Notes: generated by a model not told the origin, from the letters alone. A stretch of 64,000 bases of DNA from Sporisorium sorghi (GCA_023212695.1 JALCCG010000036.1:50783-114782), one strand, 5' to 3'. Counted from the stretch's first letter, positions 47,183 through 58,196 are shown. A program made the numbers and translations.

Positions 47183-48100
47183 TTACTCTTCCTTCACATC
47201 ATACAGGACGCGCGCCAGCAGGTCCTGGCTGTAGTTGCCGAAATGTTTGCCGTAAATGGTTAAGCCGCGCTTGTTGACCGATCGTTCGTTGACAGCAACC
47301 CGGAAGGTGAGCTCGCTCTTGTAATCCAGCTGAATCTGGTTCAGGCCTACGTCCGAAATGCGGCATCCATCGATGAAGCTGCCTTCCTTGTTGATCCGGA
47401 TCAGCTTCAGCATGCCGTACTGGTTCAAATGGGGCGGCCACCATTCGGGATTGAAGGTGCCGCGTTTGTCGCCGAAATCACCGGGACTTGTCCAGCTGCC
47501 AATCTCGATGCCGTTGACATAAAAGAAAATATCCGATGGATAGTTATCGCAATATCCCGGAGCCTCAGAACCGAGCTCCAACGAGAATTGGATCTCGCGG
47601 AATGACTGGTTCGATTTCAAATAATTCGGAATCCGGTATTCCAGGAAACCTTCGGTAAGCCAGATGATTTCCGAATGAATCCGCTCCGGATCTGCGAAAT
47701 AGCGTGGATCGTCAAAATCCCCGATAATACTGTCCTTGGTGGCTAATCCACAGGTCGGAATGACTTGGTAGTCGCTGTAATGCCCAACCTGAATCTCAAC
47801 CTCGTACAAATTATCAATGTCCTTGCTGCGGAGATCAACCATCAGTGTGTCTTTATTCAAGTAACAAATCTTCTGTATGCCGTGCTTCCCGCCTGTGGTG
47901 TTGATCTCGATCAGACCGCTCTCCTCCAATTTCTTGATATGCATGGTGATGGCACCGTTGCTGAGGTTCAGCCTATTTGCCAGATCGTTCAGGTTCAAGC
48001 TTTGGTTCTTGGCCAGCAGCTCCAGAATTTGAATGCGAATTTCGGAGCTAAGGGCTTTAAAGATATCAAGCCCGCTCATTAAATCTTTAATGTAGATCAT
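47183..48100 (-). CDS. ArsR-like transcriptional regulator with large C-terminal domain
   Basis: 305-residue one-component regulator. Residues about 8-90 form an ArsR-type winged helix (FKALSSEIRIQILELLAKN, NLNDLANRLNLSNGAITMHI) without the metal-binding cysteine motif. The remaining 210 residues are beta-rich and aromatic (SDIFFYVNGIEIGSW, GTFNPEWWPPHLNQYG), which I do not recognise as a named domain; they may form a jelly-roll that senses a sugar. It is divergent from the GH51 arabinofuranosidase and is the best candidate to control that gene. The ATG at 48100 has only a moderate AAGAAGG upstream. Domain role is inference. Confidence 0.85.
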   Translation of the reverse strand: MIYIKDLMSGLDIFKALSSEIRIQILELLAKNQSLNLNDLANRLNLSNGAITMHIKKLEESGLIEINTTGGKHGIQKICYLNKDTLMVDLRSKDIDNLYEVEIQVGHYSDYQVIPTCGLATKDSIIGDFDDPRYFADPERIHSEIIWLTEGFLEYRIPNYLKSNQSFREIQFSLELGSEAPGYCDNYPSDIFFYVNGIEIGSWTSPGDFGDKRGTFNPEWWPPHLNQYGMLKLIRINKEGSFIDGCRISDVGLNQIQLDYKSELTFRVAVNERSVNKRGLTIYGKHFGNYSQDLLARVLYDVKEE

Positions 48101-50011
<1,911 letters not shown>

Positions 50012-50019
50012 GTTAACTT

Positions 50020-50046
50020 ATGGAGCGGTCCCAAGGGCTGCTCCAT
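50020..50046 (+). other. Hairpin after abfA
   Basis: ATGGAGC (50020-50026) with GCTCCAT (50040-50046) and a CCC/GGG pairing inside, without a T run. Possible processing or attenuation signal between abfA and the transporter genes. Confidence 0.45.
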
Positions 50047-50077
50047 CTCTCAAAATCATATCAAATTACACACAATA

Positions 50078-50091
50078 TGAAAGCGCTTTCT
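50078..50091 (+). promoter_or_regulatory. cre-like site before the sugar importer
   Basis: TGAAAGCGCTTTCT, with a perfect AAAGCGCTTT core, matches 13 of 14 CcpA consensus positions. It is 87 bases before the binding-protein start. Confidence 0.75.
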
Positions 50092-50177
50092 ATTCAGCGG
50101 GATAGAGAAGTACTGAAGGCTGAAGTACTGTTTTTGAGTGTAGAGGATATAGGAATGAAAATTGAGGGAGGTCCCGT

Positions 50178-51509
50178 ATGATGAGGAAAAAATGGATAAT
50201 GGTACTTATGGTGTTAGGCATGACGCTGTTCCTGTGGGGATGCGGTAAAGCGAACAATGCAGGGGGAGAAACCTCGGTTCTGGACGGAGGGGCGGGAGAA
50301 AGCGCCACGGAGCTTTCCTATTGGACATTCGTTGAGCTGCACGGACAGCATTTTGAGAAGATGCTGGGCAAATGGAACGCCGAGAATCCGGATCGCCAGA
50401 TTAAGCTGAACGTGACGGTCATGCCATATGACGACATGCACAATAAACTATCCATCGCGGTTCAGTCCGGCACGGGTGCCCCTGATATTGCCGATATCGA
50501 GTTAGGCAAATTCCCGGATTTTCTAGCTGGAACTCCGCAGCTAGAAGCGCTCAATGACGTTATTGATCCATACCGAGATACCATCGTCAAATCCCGGATT
50601 GATCTTTACAGCAAGGATGGCGTGAATTACGGCGTCCCAACTCATGTTGGAGCCTCCGTGGCCTTCTATAATACCGAAATCCTGGAGGAGGCTGGTGTTA
50701 ACTATCAGGATATCGTGACCTGGGAGGACTTCAAGCAGGCCGGCATCCAGGTCTATGAAAAAACCGGCAAATATATGGGAACGGCGGATACAAGTGCAGC
50801 CTGGCAGGCATCCATGCTGTTGGCGCAGCAAGGGGCCGACCTCACCGACGATTCTGGCAATCCGGTCGTGAATTCGGAGCCCATGATCAAGGCTATGACA
50901 CTGCTCAAGGATCTGCAGGACAGCAATGCCATTGCGACTATCGCCGGTGGTCAGCCTGATACGGAAGAGGCTTATGGCGAGTTTAATGCAGGGAATTATG
51001 CTACCGCCTTCATGCCGCTGTGGCAAATGTCCAGATACACCAACTACATGTCCGATTTATCAGGAAAAATAGCGATCGCACCGATCCCGGTAATTGAAGA
51101 AGGCATGCCAAGATCCGTTGGCGGCGGCGGAACCGGTACCGTTGTTACCAAGACCGCAAAGGATGTTCAACTGGCGAAAGACTTCCTGGCGTTTGCCAAA
51201 TTGTCGCTGGATGCCAACAAAGAGATATGGAACACGCTTGGGTTTGATCCGGTCAATATGGATGTCTGGGATATGAAGGATGTCACGCACAACCCTGAGA
51301 ATCAGTTTGTCCAATATTTTGTGAACAACCCGTTTGATGTTCTGAATGAGATCCGGGATGAGATCCGGTTAATCAAATCCACCTCCGCTTCGCCCACCAT
51401 CAACAACGTCCTGTGCACAACGACATTTAATGAGATTTTTGAGGATGGCAAGGACATTACAGAAGCTTTGAACGATGCCCAGAAGCAAATCGAACAGGAA
51501 TTAAAATGA
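50178..51509 (+). CDS. araN: Sugar ABC transporter substrate-binding lipoprotein (AraN-like)
   Basis: Family 1 extracellular solute-binding protein, 443 residues, with a lipoprotein signal ending in LWGC. The binding-protein core starts ELSYWTFVELHGQHFEKM and includes APDIADIELGKFPDF and YNTEILEEAGVNYQDIVTWEDF. Context (arabinofuranosidase upstream, ara permeases downstream) and overall likeness to AraN suggest arabino-oligosaccharides as ligand. GGGAGG precedes ATG 50178. No ATPase gene is in the cluster, so a shared MsmX-type ATPase is expected elsewhere. Confidence 0.85.
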   Translation: MMRKKWIMVLMVLGMTLFLWGCGKANNAGGETSVLDGGAGESATELSYWTFVELHGQHFEKMLGKWNAENPDRQIKLNVTVMPYDDMHNKLSIAVQSGTGAPDIADIELGKFPDFLAGTPQLEALNDVIDPYRDTIVKSRIDLYSKDGVNYGVPTHVGASVAFYNTEILEEAGVNYQDIVTWEDFKQAGIQVYEKTGKYMGTADTSAAWQASMLLAQQGADLTDDSGNPVVNSEPMIKAMTLLKDLQDSNAIATIAGGQPDTEEAYGEFNAGNYATAFMPLWQMSRYTNYMSDLSGKIAIAPIPVIEEGMPRSVGGGGTGTVVTKTAKDVQLAKDFLAFAKLSLDANKEIWNTLGFDPVNMDVWDMKDVTHNPENQFVQYFVNNPFDVLNEIRDEIRLIKSTSASPTINNVLCTTTFNEIFEDGKDITEALNDAQKQIEQELK

Positions 51510-51580
51510 TTCCGGCTCATCGGTAACCATAACGAAGGGCTGCTCATACGATGGGCGGCTCTTATCAAAGGAGTAAAGTG

Positions 51581-52474
51581 ATGATTAAAAAATTTCTGTA
51601 CTCTCAAAAGGTTGCTCCTTATGTTTTTGTGCTGCCGTTTATTCTGGTTTTCCTTGTGTTCTGGGTACTTCCGTTAGGCAGCTCATTTGGCATGAGCTTT
51701 CAGAAGATCCAGCTGGGTCAGGAAGCCGATTGGATCGGCTTGGCTAATTACGAGAAGCTGATGGGGGACGGCATTTTTCTGAAGGCGGTCATGAACAGTG
51801 CGATTTATATGCTGCTGACACTCCTTATTCTGATTCCGTTTCCGATGCTGTTTGCCGTGCTGATCAACAACAAGTTTATGTGGGGAAGAGAGTTTTTCAA
51901 ATCGTCTTTTTTCTTTCCGGCACTGACGTCGGTTGTTGTGGCGGGTACTATCTTCCGGCTGATGTTTGGAGAGATGGAAGGGTCGCTCATCAACAGCATA
52001 TTGGGCTGGTTCGGGGTGGATCCGGTGAAGTTTCTGAAGGGACAGGTTACCGGCTTCATTGCTTTGGTGGCTCTGGCCACATGGCGGTGGACGGGGGTTA
52101 ATATGCTGTATTTTTTATCCGGACTCAAGAACATCCCGGATGACTATTATGAGGCGGCATCCATCGACGGGGCTTCGGCCTTTCAGAAGTTTACCAAAAT
52201 CACGATGCCATTATTGAAACCGACCACCATTTATGTATTAACGATCAGCATTTATGCAGGGCTGGCTATGTTTATTGAGAGTATGATGCTGTGGAACGGC
52301 AACAATTCTCCCAAAAATATCGGCCTTACGATTGTCGGTTACCTGTACCGTCAAGGCATCGAGAAGAACAATCTGGGGTATGCGGCCGCTGTGGGGATTG
52401 TGCTTCTGGCCATTACCATGATCATTAATCTGACGCAGCTGAAACTCTCAGGAATGTTCAAGAAGGAGGATTGA
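51581..52474 (+). CDS. araP: Sugar ABC transporter permease (AraP-like)
   Basis: MalF-type permease of 297 residues with six membrane segments and the EAA loop YYEAASIDGASAFQKFTKITMP, split here as YYEAASIDGASAFQ and FTKITMPLLKP, which docks the ATPase. ATG 51581 has AAAGGAG 7 bases upstream, so an ATG at 51551 is rejected. It overlaps nothing but ends two bases before the araQ-like start, showing an operon. Confidence 0.88.
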   Translation: MIKKFLYSQKVAPYVFVLPFILVFLVFWVLPLGSSFGMSFQKIQLGQEADWIGLANYEKLMGDGIFLKAVMNSAIYMLLTLLILIPFPMLFAVLINNKFMWGREFFKSSFFFPALTSVVVAGTIFRLMFGEMEGSLINSILGWFGVDPVKFLKGQVTGFIALVALATWRWTGVNMLYFLSGLKNIPDDYYEAASIDGASAFQKFTKITMPLLKPTTIYVLTISIYAGLAMFIESMMLWNGNNSPKNIGLTIVGYLYRQGIEKNNLGYAAAVGIVLLAITMIINLTQLKLSGMFKKED

Positions 52475-52476
52475 GG

Positions 52477-53310
52477 ATGAGAAGAGAAACACTGATCAAA
52501 GTGATCCTCTTGATTTTGTTCTCCGCACTGTGTTTTCTGATCCTGGTACCCTTTTACGCCGTTACCATCGCGTCCTTTAAGCCCGGTGAGGACTTGATTC
52601 GTTATGGCCTGAATTTAAAATTCGATCTGTCGGTAATGAACCTGGACAATTTCACGTATCTGTTTACAGGGAATCATTCTTATTTTATGTGGTTTTTCAA
52701 TTCCTTGCTGCTTACGGTGGTACAGGTTACATTAACTTTGCTGGTGAGCGCAACCGTTGCGTATGGTTTTGCAGCTTATGATTTCATCGGCAAGAATTTC
52801 CTGTTTATATGCGTGCTGCTCATCATGATGGTTCCTTTTGAAATACTTCTTCTTCCACTGTATTCGCTGACTTACAATCTCGGCCTTATGAACTCATACT
52901 CGGCCATTGTGCTGCCGGGGATTGCAAGCGCGGCTACGATCTTCTTCTTCAGGCAGTATTTAAGAGGGATTCCAAAAGAAATGATTGCGGCAGGGCGGGT
53001 GGACGGTGCTACGGAATACGGGATCTATGTGCGGTTGATCCTGCCGGTGATGAAGCCATCCTTCGCAGCCATGGCGATCCTGAACGGGATGAACAGCTGG
53101 AACAACTTCCTGTGGCCGTTCATGGTACTCAGCGATGACAGCAAATATACCCTTCCGATTGGCTTGAAGACACTGCTGACCCCTTACGGGAACAACTATG
53201 ATTTGTTGATTGTGGGCTCCTTTTTCTCGATTATTCCGATCTTCATCTTGTTTATGGGCTTCCAGAAGTATTTTATCGACGGGATGACGGCCGGAGCAGT
53301 GAAAGGCTAG
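52477..53310 (+). CDS. araQ: Sugar ABC transporter permease (AraQ-like)
   Basis: MalG-type permease of 277 residues with six membrane segments and the EAA loop MIAAGRVDGATEYGIYVRLI, followed by LPVMKPSFAAMAILNGMNSW. GAAGGAGG precedes ATG 52477, which lies right after the araP stop. It completes the membrane part of the importer. No terminator is visible before the next small gene. Confidence 0.88.
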   Translation: MRRETLIKVILLILFSALCFLILVPFYAVTIASFKPGEDLIRYGLNLKFDLSVMNLDNFTYLFTGNHSYFMWFFNSLLLTVVQVTLTLLVSATVAYGFAAYDFIGKNFLFICVLLIMMVPFEILLLPLYSLTYNLGLMNSYSAIVLPGIASAATIFFFRQYLRGIPKEMIAAGRVDGATEYGIYVRLILPVMKPSFAAMAILNGMNSWNNFLWPFMVLSDDSKYTLPIGLKTLLTPYGNNYDLLIVGSFFSIIPIFILFMGFQKYFIDGMTAGAVKG

Positions 53311-53421
53311 AACACGTCTGTAGGCGAGGTGCGCGTGCCTTGCGGCGAGTCCATCAAATCCATTATGATACAAGGAAACCTTTCGTATGATGAATTGATT
53401 TGATGAATGAGGTGAAATAGT

Positions 53422-53637
53422 TTGCATCCTGTAACAAGGGCACTGTTATGGATAGGGGGCGCCCTGATCGTGATTGGGCTGCTATGGCCTGTCATTGGCC
53501 GATTTGTCGGCAGGCTGCCAGGCGACATCGTTGTGGATAAGCCCAATGTCAAAATCTATTTTCCGATTGTAACCTGCTTAGTCATCAGCGTGGTGGGCTC
53601 CTTGATTTTGTTTCTGATCCAGCAGTTTCGCAAATAA
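53422..53637 (+). CDS. DUF2905-family small membrane protein
   Basis: 71-residue protein with two hydrophobic segments (about 6-26 and 46-66) and the conserved RLPGDIVVDKPNVKIYFPI between them, the hallmark of the DUF2905 family, whose function is unknown. It starts with TTG at 53422, 6 bases after GAGGTGA. Confidence 0.88.
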   Translation: MHPVTRALLWIGGALIVIGLLWPVIGRFVGRLPGDIVVDKPNVKIYFPIVTCLVISVVGSLILFLIQQFRK

Positions 53638-53647
53638 CGAAATTCAT

Positions 53648-53710
53648 AAGAAAAACATCTATCGACGTATTTTCTCAGAAGACTGACCGCGGTTAGGGGA
53701 TGTTTTTCTT
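53648..53710 (+). terminator. Possible terminator after the DUF2905 gene
   Basis: Twelve-base complementary arms AAGAAAAACATC and GATGTTTTTCTT separated by a 39-base loop; the T run is inside the right arm. The loop is long, so the call is uncertain. Confidence 0.4.
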
Positions 53711-53757
53711 GTGATATCAGGAAGGCCTAAACTTCGGAGTTTACACTCTCTGATATC

Positions 53758-53801
53758 TAAAAAAACAGGCTGGCTAGGGCAAACCCTTAGCCGGCCTGTT
53801 T
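53758..53801 (-). terminator. Terminator of the khtTU-yitT gene group
   Basis: AAACAGGC and GGCTAGGG pair with CCCTTAGCC and GCCTGTTT. On the minus strand the A run at 53758-53765 provides T residues after the hairpin. Confidence 0.85.
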
Positions 53802-53819
53802 CCATGGAAGAGAGAACAC

Positions 53820-54689
53820 TTACTTCTGAATGATGGTAATCTCCGCATTCGGATCAAGGCTTCTCACGATCGCTTTTAGTCTGGGCATCTCCAGAATATG
53901 AACCCGGTAGACAAGCCGGGAGGATTTTAATGAGTTGTTCTCAAATCCTGTATCTTCATTCAAACTCTCCGTTTGGGGTTCATATCCCATGATGGCTTTC
54001 ATACTGTGTTTGATCTCTGCTTCACTCGTACTATCAATCCGAACCTCCCGTTTAAGCGGAAGACGGGAGGTCGTAATGCGACCCGTCTCCAGCGCCATCA
54101 GGCATGCGATGGCAGAATACATCGCATGTTCCCAGCCAAGCAGCAGCCCTGCCAATGTCAGTACCATGATATTGATAAAGATATGGTTGTGGGGCAGCTT
54201 CAACCGGGTCAGCAGATGGGATAGCTGCTGCGGCATCTTGGGTAATTGAAGGGTATCGAGGACAACCCCGTAACGAAGGCAGATCCCGATGCCAAGCCCA
54301 AGGAAAATGCCGCCAATGCCTGCACTCCCGATCTTGCTGTCCAGTAGAGCAGGCATCGGGAAGAACAGGATCGAGCATATGGAAAAGGTCAGCAGCCCGA
54401 TCGTTGCCGCAATGGCTTTTTCCCGATTGGACTTGTAATAAACAAGCAGGAGCAAAGGTAAATTGAGTGCAAATAGAAACATGCCTGTATGAAGCCCTGT
54501 CAGATGCGAAGCGAGTGCTGAAATTCCTGTCACACCGCCTGCAATGATTCCGCTAGGTACAAGAAACAGATCTAAGCCGAACGCCGCAATCAGCCCTCCG
54601 ATGGCAGCCATGATCAATCTTCTGGGTGTACTTGCCTTGCTTGCGGCGTCTTGTGCACCGTTCGTGACACGAACCGGGACTTGAACCAT
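53820..54689 (-). CDS. YitT-family membrane protein (DUF2179)
   Basis: 289-residue protein with five or six membrane segments (about residues 25-200) and a C-terminal DUF2179 soluble domain (about 210-289). The N-terminal GGLIAAFGLDLFLVPSGIIAGGVTG is the mark of the family, whose function is unknown. ATG 54689 lies 10 bases behind AAAGGAGGG; a TTG two codons before is possible. Only 17 bases separate it from the antiporter gene upstream, so it is probably in the same transcript. Confidence 0.88.
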   Translation of the reverse strand: MVQVPVRVTNGAQDAASKASTPRRLIMAAIGGLIAAFGLDLFLVPSGIIAGGVTGISALASHLTGLHTGMFLFALNLPLLLLVYYKSNREKAIAATIGLLTFSICSILFFPMPALLDSKIGSAGIGGIFLGLGIGICLRYGVVLDTLQLPKMPQQLSHLLTRLKLPHNHIFINIMVLTLAGLLLGWEHAMYSAIACLMALETGRITTSRLPLKREVRIDSTSEAEIKHSMKAIMGYEPQTESLNEDTGFENNSLKSSRLVYRVHILEMPRLKAIVRSLDPNAEITIIQK

Positions 54690-54706
54690 AGGCAATGTAC
54701 CCTCCT

Positions 54707-55951
54707 TTATCCGCCAAGACTTTCATCCTTTAGCTTCGGTTTAACCGGTTTCTTCTCCTTATGGTCTTTAAATTTAAATATTTTGTTCAAGAAGTTGTAT
54801 ACATGCTTGGATTCCTTGGTCAGCAATGGTCCGAGTATGGCAAGAATGAGCACATACAAGGCTGCAAACGGTTGAATGAAGGCAGCTAGCCCGCCGGCTT
54901 TACCCATATTGGCGAGAATAATGGAAAATTCCCCGCGGGAGACAATCGTCAGACCGATATTGGAGGACGCTTTGGAAGACAATCCGGCACTGCGTCCGGC
55001 AAGCATACCTGCAATAAAGTTACCCAACAGCGTGATGACAACGGCGATCAACGATAACCATACAGCTCCACCAAGCTCGGATGGTACGATCGTTAAACCG
55101 AAGCTAAAGAAGAATATAGCGCCAAAGAAATCGCGGAATGGCAAAATCAAATGCTCAATCCGTTCACGATGCTCTGTCTCTGCCAGGACAAGCCCGACAA
55201 GCAGTGCACCGATGGCTTCCGCAACATGAATCGTTTCAGCGAAGCCTGCCAGCAGGAACAATGCGGCAAAAACAACCAGTGCAAATAATTCGTTAGACCG
55301 TATATTCAGCGCCCGATTCAGAAGCGGCACGGCTTTTCGGCCCAGAATAATGACAAGCAGCATAAACCCGAGTGCAATAACCGCAGATATCAATACTCCA
55401 CCCAGTGAAGAAGATCCGCTTAATACGAGACCGGACAGAATAGAGATATATACGGCCAGGAATACATCCTCAAACATGATAATCCCGAGTATCATTTCGG
55501 TCTCCGGATTAGCTGTCCTTCTCAAGTCAACGAGCACCTTGGCTACGATAGCACTTGATGAAATTGTGGTTATTCCTGCAACAATCAGTGTTTCCGCCAC
55601 CGGAAATCCGGAAAAAATTCCGATCATAAGTCCAAGTGTAAAGTTAATGGCAATATAGATGCTCCCACCGACAACGATGGATTTGCCTGATTTGATTAAC
55701 CGGCCGACAGAGAATTCCAGGCCGAGGTAGAACAGAAGAAACAGTACGCCGATCCGCCCCATGAAATCAATGAGCGGAGCACTTTCTATAAAACGAAAAT
55801 CAAATGATCCAAAATGAAATGCGTGGGGCCCTACCGCCATCCCTACAAGAATATAGAAAGGGACGACGGAAAACCGGAGTTTAGCTGATAGCAACCCCGC
55901 CAGGGCGATCAACGCAATCGCCAGTCCGACTTCTAAAACCAAATGATCCAT
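54707..55951 (-). CDS. khtU: Potassium/proton antiporter KhtU (CPA2 family)
   Basis: Monovalent cation:proton antiporter-2 protein of 414 residues with about 12 membrane segments, ending in a Lys-rich tail. Family marks are PFYILVGMAVGPHAF, the VLFLLFYLGLEFSVGRL helix and LFLLAGFAETIHVAEAIGALLVGLVL, within which ALLVGL follows the pattern of ion-binding helices. Paired with an RCK_C protein as in B. subtilis khtT-khtU (yhaT-yhaU), which exports K+ and is involved in c-di-AMP control. The start overlaps the end of khtT closely (stop and ATG three bases apart). Confidence 0.9.
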   Translation of the reverse strand: MDHLVLEVGLAIALIALAGLLSAKLRFSVVPFYILVGMAVGPHAFHFGSFDFRFIESAPLIDFMGRIGVLFLLFYLGLEFSVGRLIKSGKSIVVGGSIYIAINFTLGLMIGIFSGFPVAETLIVAGITTISSSAIVAKVLVDLRRTANPETEMILGIIMFEDVFLAVYISILSGLVLSGSSSLGGVLISAVIALGFMLLVIILGRKAVPLLNRALNIRSNELFALVVFAALFLLAGFAETIHVAEAIGALLVGLVLAETEHRERIEHLILPFRDFFGAIFFFSFGLTIVPSELGGAVWLSLIAVVITLLGNFIAGMLAGRSAGLSSKASSNIGLTIVSRGEFSIILANMGKAGGLAAFIQPFAALYVLILAILGPLLTKESKHVYNFLNKIFKFKDHKEKKPVKPKLKDESLGG

Positions 55952-55954
55952 TCA

Positions 55955-56446
55955 TCAACCACGTCCGTTCATCAAGATTTGTTTAAATAGCCGCTGTTGT
56001 TGACGTTCGCCAACGACGACAAGCGTCGAATCCGGCGTGATAATAACGTCAGGCCCGGGATTGATATGTTTGCTGTTTTTGTGAACTGCCGCAATGATGG
56101 TTGCACCTGAAGCTTGACGTACGCCCAGATCACCAATGGATTTGCCTGCCCCATAGTAGTGGGGCTCGATGCGGTACCACTCAATAATCAATTCGTCCAA
56201 CGCCATATCGATTGTTTCTAGCGCCTTGGGTTTATAGGTCAGACCGCCAACGATGGCGGCAATTTGACGAGCCTCATCATCATCCAGTGAGATCATGGAG
56301 ATGCTTTCTTCCGGATCGTCATATTCATAATGGTACATTTCACGGCGACCGTCGTCATGAATGATGATGACCAGCTTATCACCACCACGGGTATCGATTA
56401 CAAATTTTTTGCCAATTCCGGGTAAATCCGTTTCGCGAACATGCAT
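55955..56446 (-). CDS. khtT: Antiporter regulatory subunit KhtT (RCK_C/TrkA_C)
   Basis: Cytosolic 163-residue regulator of KhtU. The N-terminal part is acidic ([20 protein letters not shown]), the C-terminal half (about residues 80-163) is a TrkA_C/RCK_C domain ([37 protein letters not shown]). In Bacillus KhtT this domain binds c-di-AMP and activates the antiporter. AGGAGG lies 10 bases before the ATG. Confidence 0.92.
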   Translation of the reverse strand: MHVRETDLPGIGKKFVIDTRGGDKLVIIIHDDGRREMYHYEYDDPEESISMISLDDDEARQIAAIVGGLTYKPKALETIDMALDELIIEWYRIEPHYYGAGKSIGDLGVRQASGATIIAAVHKNSKHINPGPDVIITPDSTLVVVGERQQQRLFKQILMNGRG

Positions 56447-56681
56447 AGGTTAAAATCCTCCTAAGAAAATACACTTTTAGTTATGGGTAGACCAACGTCA
56501 CACGGATATCCAAATTACGAGTAGCCAAATAAAACAATCCATTCATGATGTTCTGCACAGTCTTATATAAACCTAAGTGCATAGGTCAATCAGCACAGGC
56601 TCGTTGTGTTGCTGCATGAGTGATGAAAAATTGGCGAATTTAAGAAACCGCAGTCAGTTTGAATGCGAAAGGGAGGAATAA

Positions 56682-57026
56682 CTAAACGAATATGGATGTG
56701 TATTTAATGGGGAATAATAATAAAAGCCGGAGCCGAAGTGGAATAATCGGCCGATAGGGCAGACGTGTTCTGGGAGCCTGCTGCAGAAGGACGGCCGAAA
56801 ACATTAAGAACAATGGCAAGGAGTTGCCAGCTGCCTTAAGTTTGGAGAGAATTTGAGAGTGTTTCAGAACAGCCGCTTTCAGATGAAGGTCGTTCTTGTA
56901 GACGTACCGATCATCTTCAATTTCGTTGCTGTAATACTCTTGGACGGGAATGTAAAGAGCAAATGCCGTAACCAAAACAAGTATCAGCATCCATACGATT
57001 CTTGCTGTTTTTAAGAAACGGTTCAC
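56682..57026 (-). CDS. Small membrane protein, unknown function
   Basis: 114-residue protein I do not recognise. It has a hydrophobic segment near the N-terminus (about residues 9-28), a charged stretch, a second hydrophobic segment (about 68-82) and an Arg/Leu-rich tail. It starts with GTG at 57026 after GGGGGAG with good spacing, which supports a real gene. A metal-box-like palindrome lies 53 bases upstream. The lower part of the frame is less protein-like, so the true end could be in question. Confidence 0.55.
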   Translation of the reverse strand: MNRFLKTARIVWMLILVLVTAFALYIPVQEYYSNEIEDDRYVYKNDLHLKAAVLKHSQILSKLKAAGNSLPLFLMFSAVLLQQAPRTRLPYRPIIPLRLRLLLLFPIKYTSIFV

Positions 57027-57078
57027 AGTTACTCCCCCCTTCGTCCCAAGCTTCTATGTTAATCATAACATAAAAATA

Positions 57079-57101
57079 ATCGTTCTCAAAATGAGAACGA
57101 T
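57079..57101 (-). promoter_or_regulatory. Fur-family-like inverted repeat before the small membrane gene
   Basis: Perfect 10-bp arms ATCGTTCTCA and TGAGAACGAT around AAA, in an A+T-rich context. The arm sequence resembles Fur/Zur-family boxes without matching one consensus. Confidence 0.5.
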
Positions 57102-57167
57102 AAATAATTTTCAAACACTTTTACAGATCGATTATATTTTTTACATTATATTGAAGCTTGTCTAAGT

Positions 57168-57359
57168 CTACTTTTTCCGAAGTTTATCGTAATTTTCTGT
57201 CTGGGGTTCGATATCGAGTTTCGTTTCATCCTTATCCTCCAAAATACCAAGGACAAGATCATCGATTCTGTCGGTTGCGGATTGATCCGGACGGTCTGGC
57301 TCGGGAATGGGGTCAACGCCAGGGAACTGTCCGTCGAATTCGGGTTTCTTTTTGCTCAT
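57168..57359 (-). CDS. Small acidic hypothetical protein
   Basis: 63-residue hydrophilic protein (MSKKKPEFDGQFPGVDPIPE at the start), rich in Asp, Glu and Pro and probably disordered. I do not recognise a family. ATG 57359 follows AGAAAGGAAAG. It could also be a chance frame, but its composition and start signal look real. Confidence 0.5.
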   Translation of the reverse strand: MSKKKPEFDGQFPGVDPIPEPDRPDQSATDRIDDLVLGILEDKDETKLDIEPQTENYDKLRKK

Positions 57360-57487
57360 TAGGATCACTTTCCTTTCTGGCAATATTTTGGCTCAAAAGG
57401 ATCGGTTCTATGTAACGAATAAACGCAGGGGAAGAAAGTGAAACAATGAAGGCATAAGCAGAATGGTAAAATATTTCCTTCTATATA

Positions 57488-57532
57488 ATGTAATTACATA
57501 TATGAATCTCCTATATAGGAATATGCTAGAAT
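57488..57532 (+). promoter_or_regulatory. Promoter region of the YHYH gene with two palindromes
   Basis: TGC-TAGAAT (57524-57532) is an extended -10 element about 37 bases before the start codon. Two perfect palindromes precede it: ATGTAATTACAT (57488-57499) and CCTATATAGG (57510-57519). The second lies where the spacer would be, so a regulator may bind there. Confidence 0.45.
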
Positions 57533-57569
57533 GTACTGGAGGGATATTATACCAGGGGGTTACGATGTT

Positions 57570-58196
57570 ATGAAGAAAAAAATGTTATGCTGTACCCTTG
57601 CTTTACTGCTTGTATCAGGCTCGGTCGTATCAGCACATCCGGGAAGAACGGATGCCAACGGCGGGCACACCTGCCGAACCAATTGTGAACGCTGGGGGCT
57701 GTCATATGGGGAGTATCATTATCATAACGGGGGAGGAAGCTCTTCCGGCAGCAAGTCGTCTTCATCCGCACCCAAGGCGAAATCATCGCAAAACAGCACG
57801 CCTAAGTCCGCGCCGAAGCCGGCTGCTCCGGCCTATGCCAAGTCCGGTCTTAAGGTTTATGTCAACGGCGGCCTGGTGAAATTTGATAGTGAGCCCTTGG
57901 TGTATAACAACATCAACTTGGTGCCGCTGCGGGAAATTGCAGAGGGAATGGGGGCTAAGGTCACCTGGAATCGTGAAGCTGCCAGCATTGGTGTGCAAAG
58001 AGGCAATCATAAAATAACGCTTACGATCGGAAGCAAAACGATATATTACAACGGTAAATCGGAGACCGTGGCAGTTGCTCCCAAGGTCATCGATGGCGTG
58101 ACTTATGTGCCTGTTCAGGTATTTGCAAGAGGGCTTGGTGCTGGCATTAACTACACGGACCATGATAAAATTCTGAGAATCGCACTGAAGGAATAA
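57570..58196 (+). CDS. Secreted YHYH-domain protein with copper amine oxidase-like N-domain
   Basis: 208-residue exported protein. A signal peptide (about residues 1-22) is followed by a short cysteine/histidine-rich motif (HPGRTDANGGHTCRTNCE, then YGEYHYHN), a Ser/Lys/Pro-rich linker (about 55-90) and a stalk-binding or amine-oxidase N-domain-like module (about 97-208; VYNNINLVPLREIAEGMGAK, VIDGVTYVPVQVFARGLGA) common in Paenibacillus surface proteins. The function is unknown; the histidines and cysteines suggest metal binding. ATG 57570 has GGGGG upstream. Confidence 0.82.
   Translation: MKKKMLCCTLALLLVSGSVVSAHPGRTDANGGHTCRTNCERWGLSYGEYHYHNGGGSSSGSKSSSSAPKAKSSQNSTPKSAPKPAAPAYAKSGLKVYVNGGLVKFDSEPLVYNNINLVPLREIAEGMGAKVTWNREAASIGVQRGNHKITLTIGSKTIYYNGKSETVAVAPKVIDGVTYVPVQVFARGLGAGINYTDHDKILRIALKE

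Noticed and set aside
46669..47277. Open frames across the 39-bp array and the N gap
   Set aside because: They are open only because the period is 13 codons; there is no ribosome binding site, they run through N bases, and frames are open on both strands.
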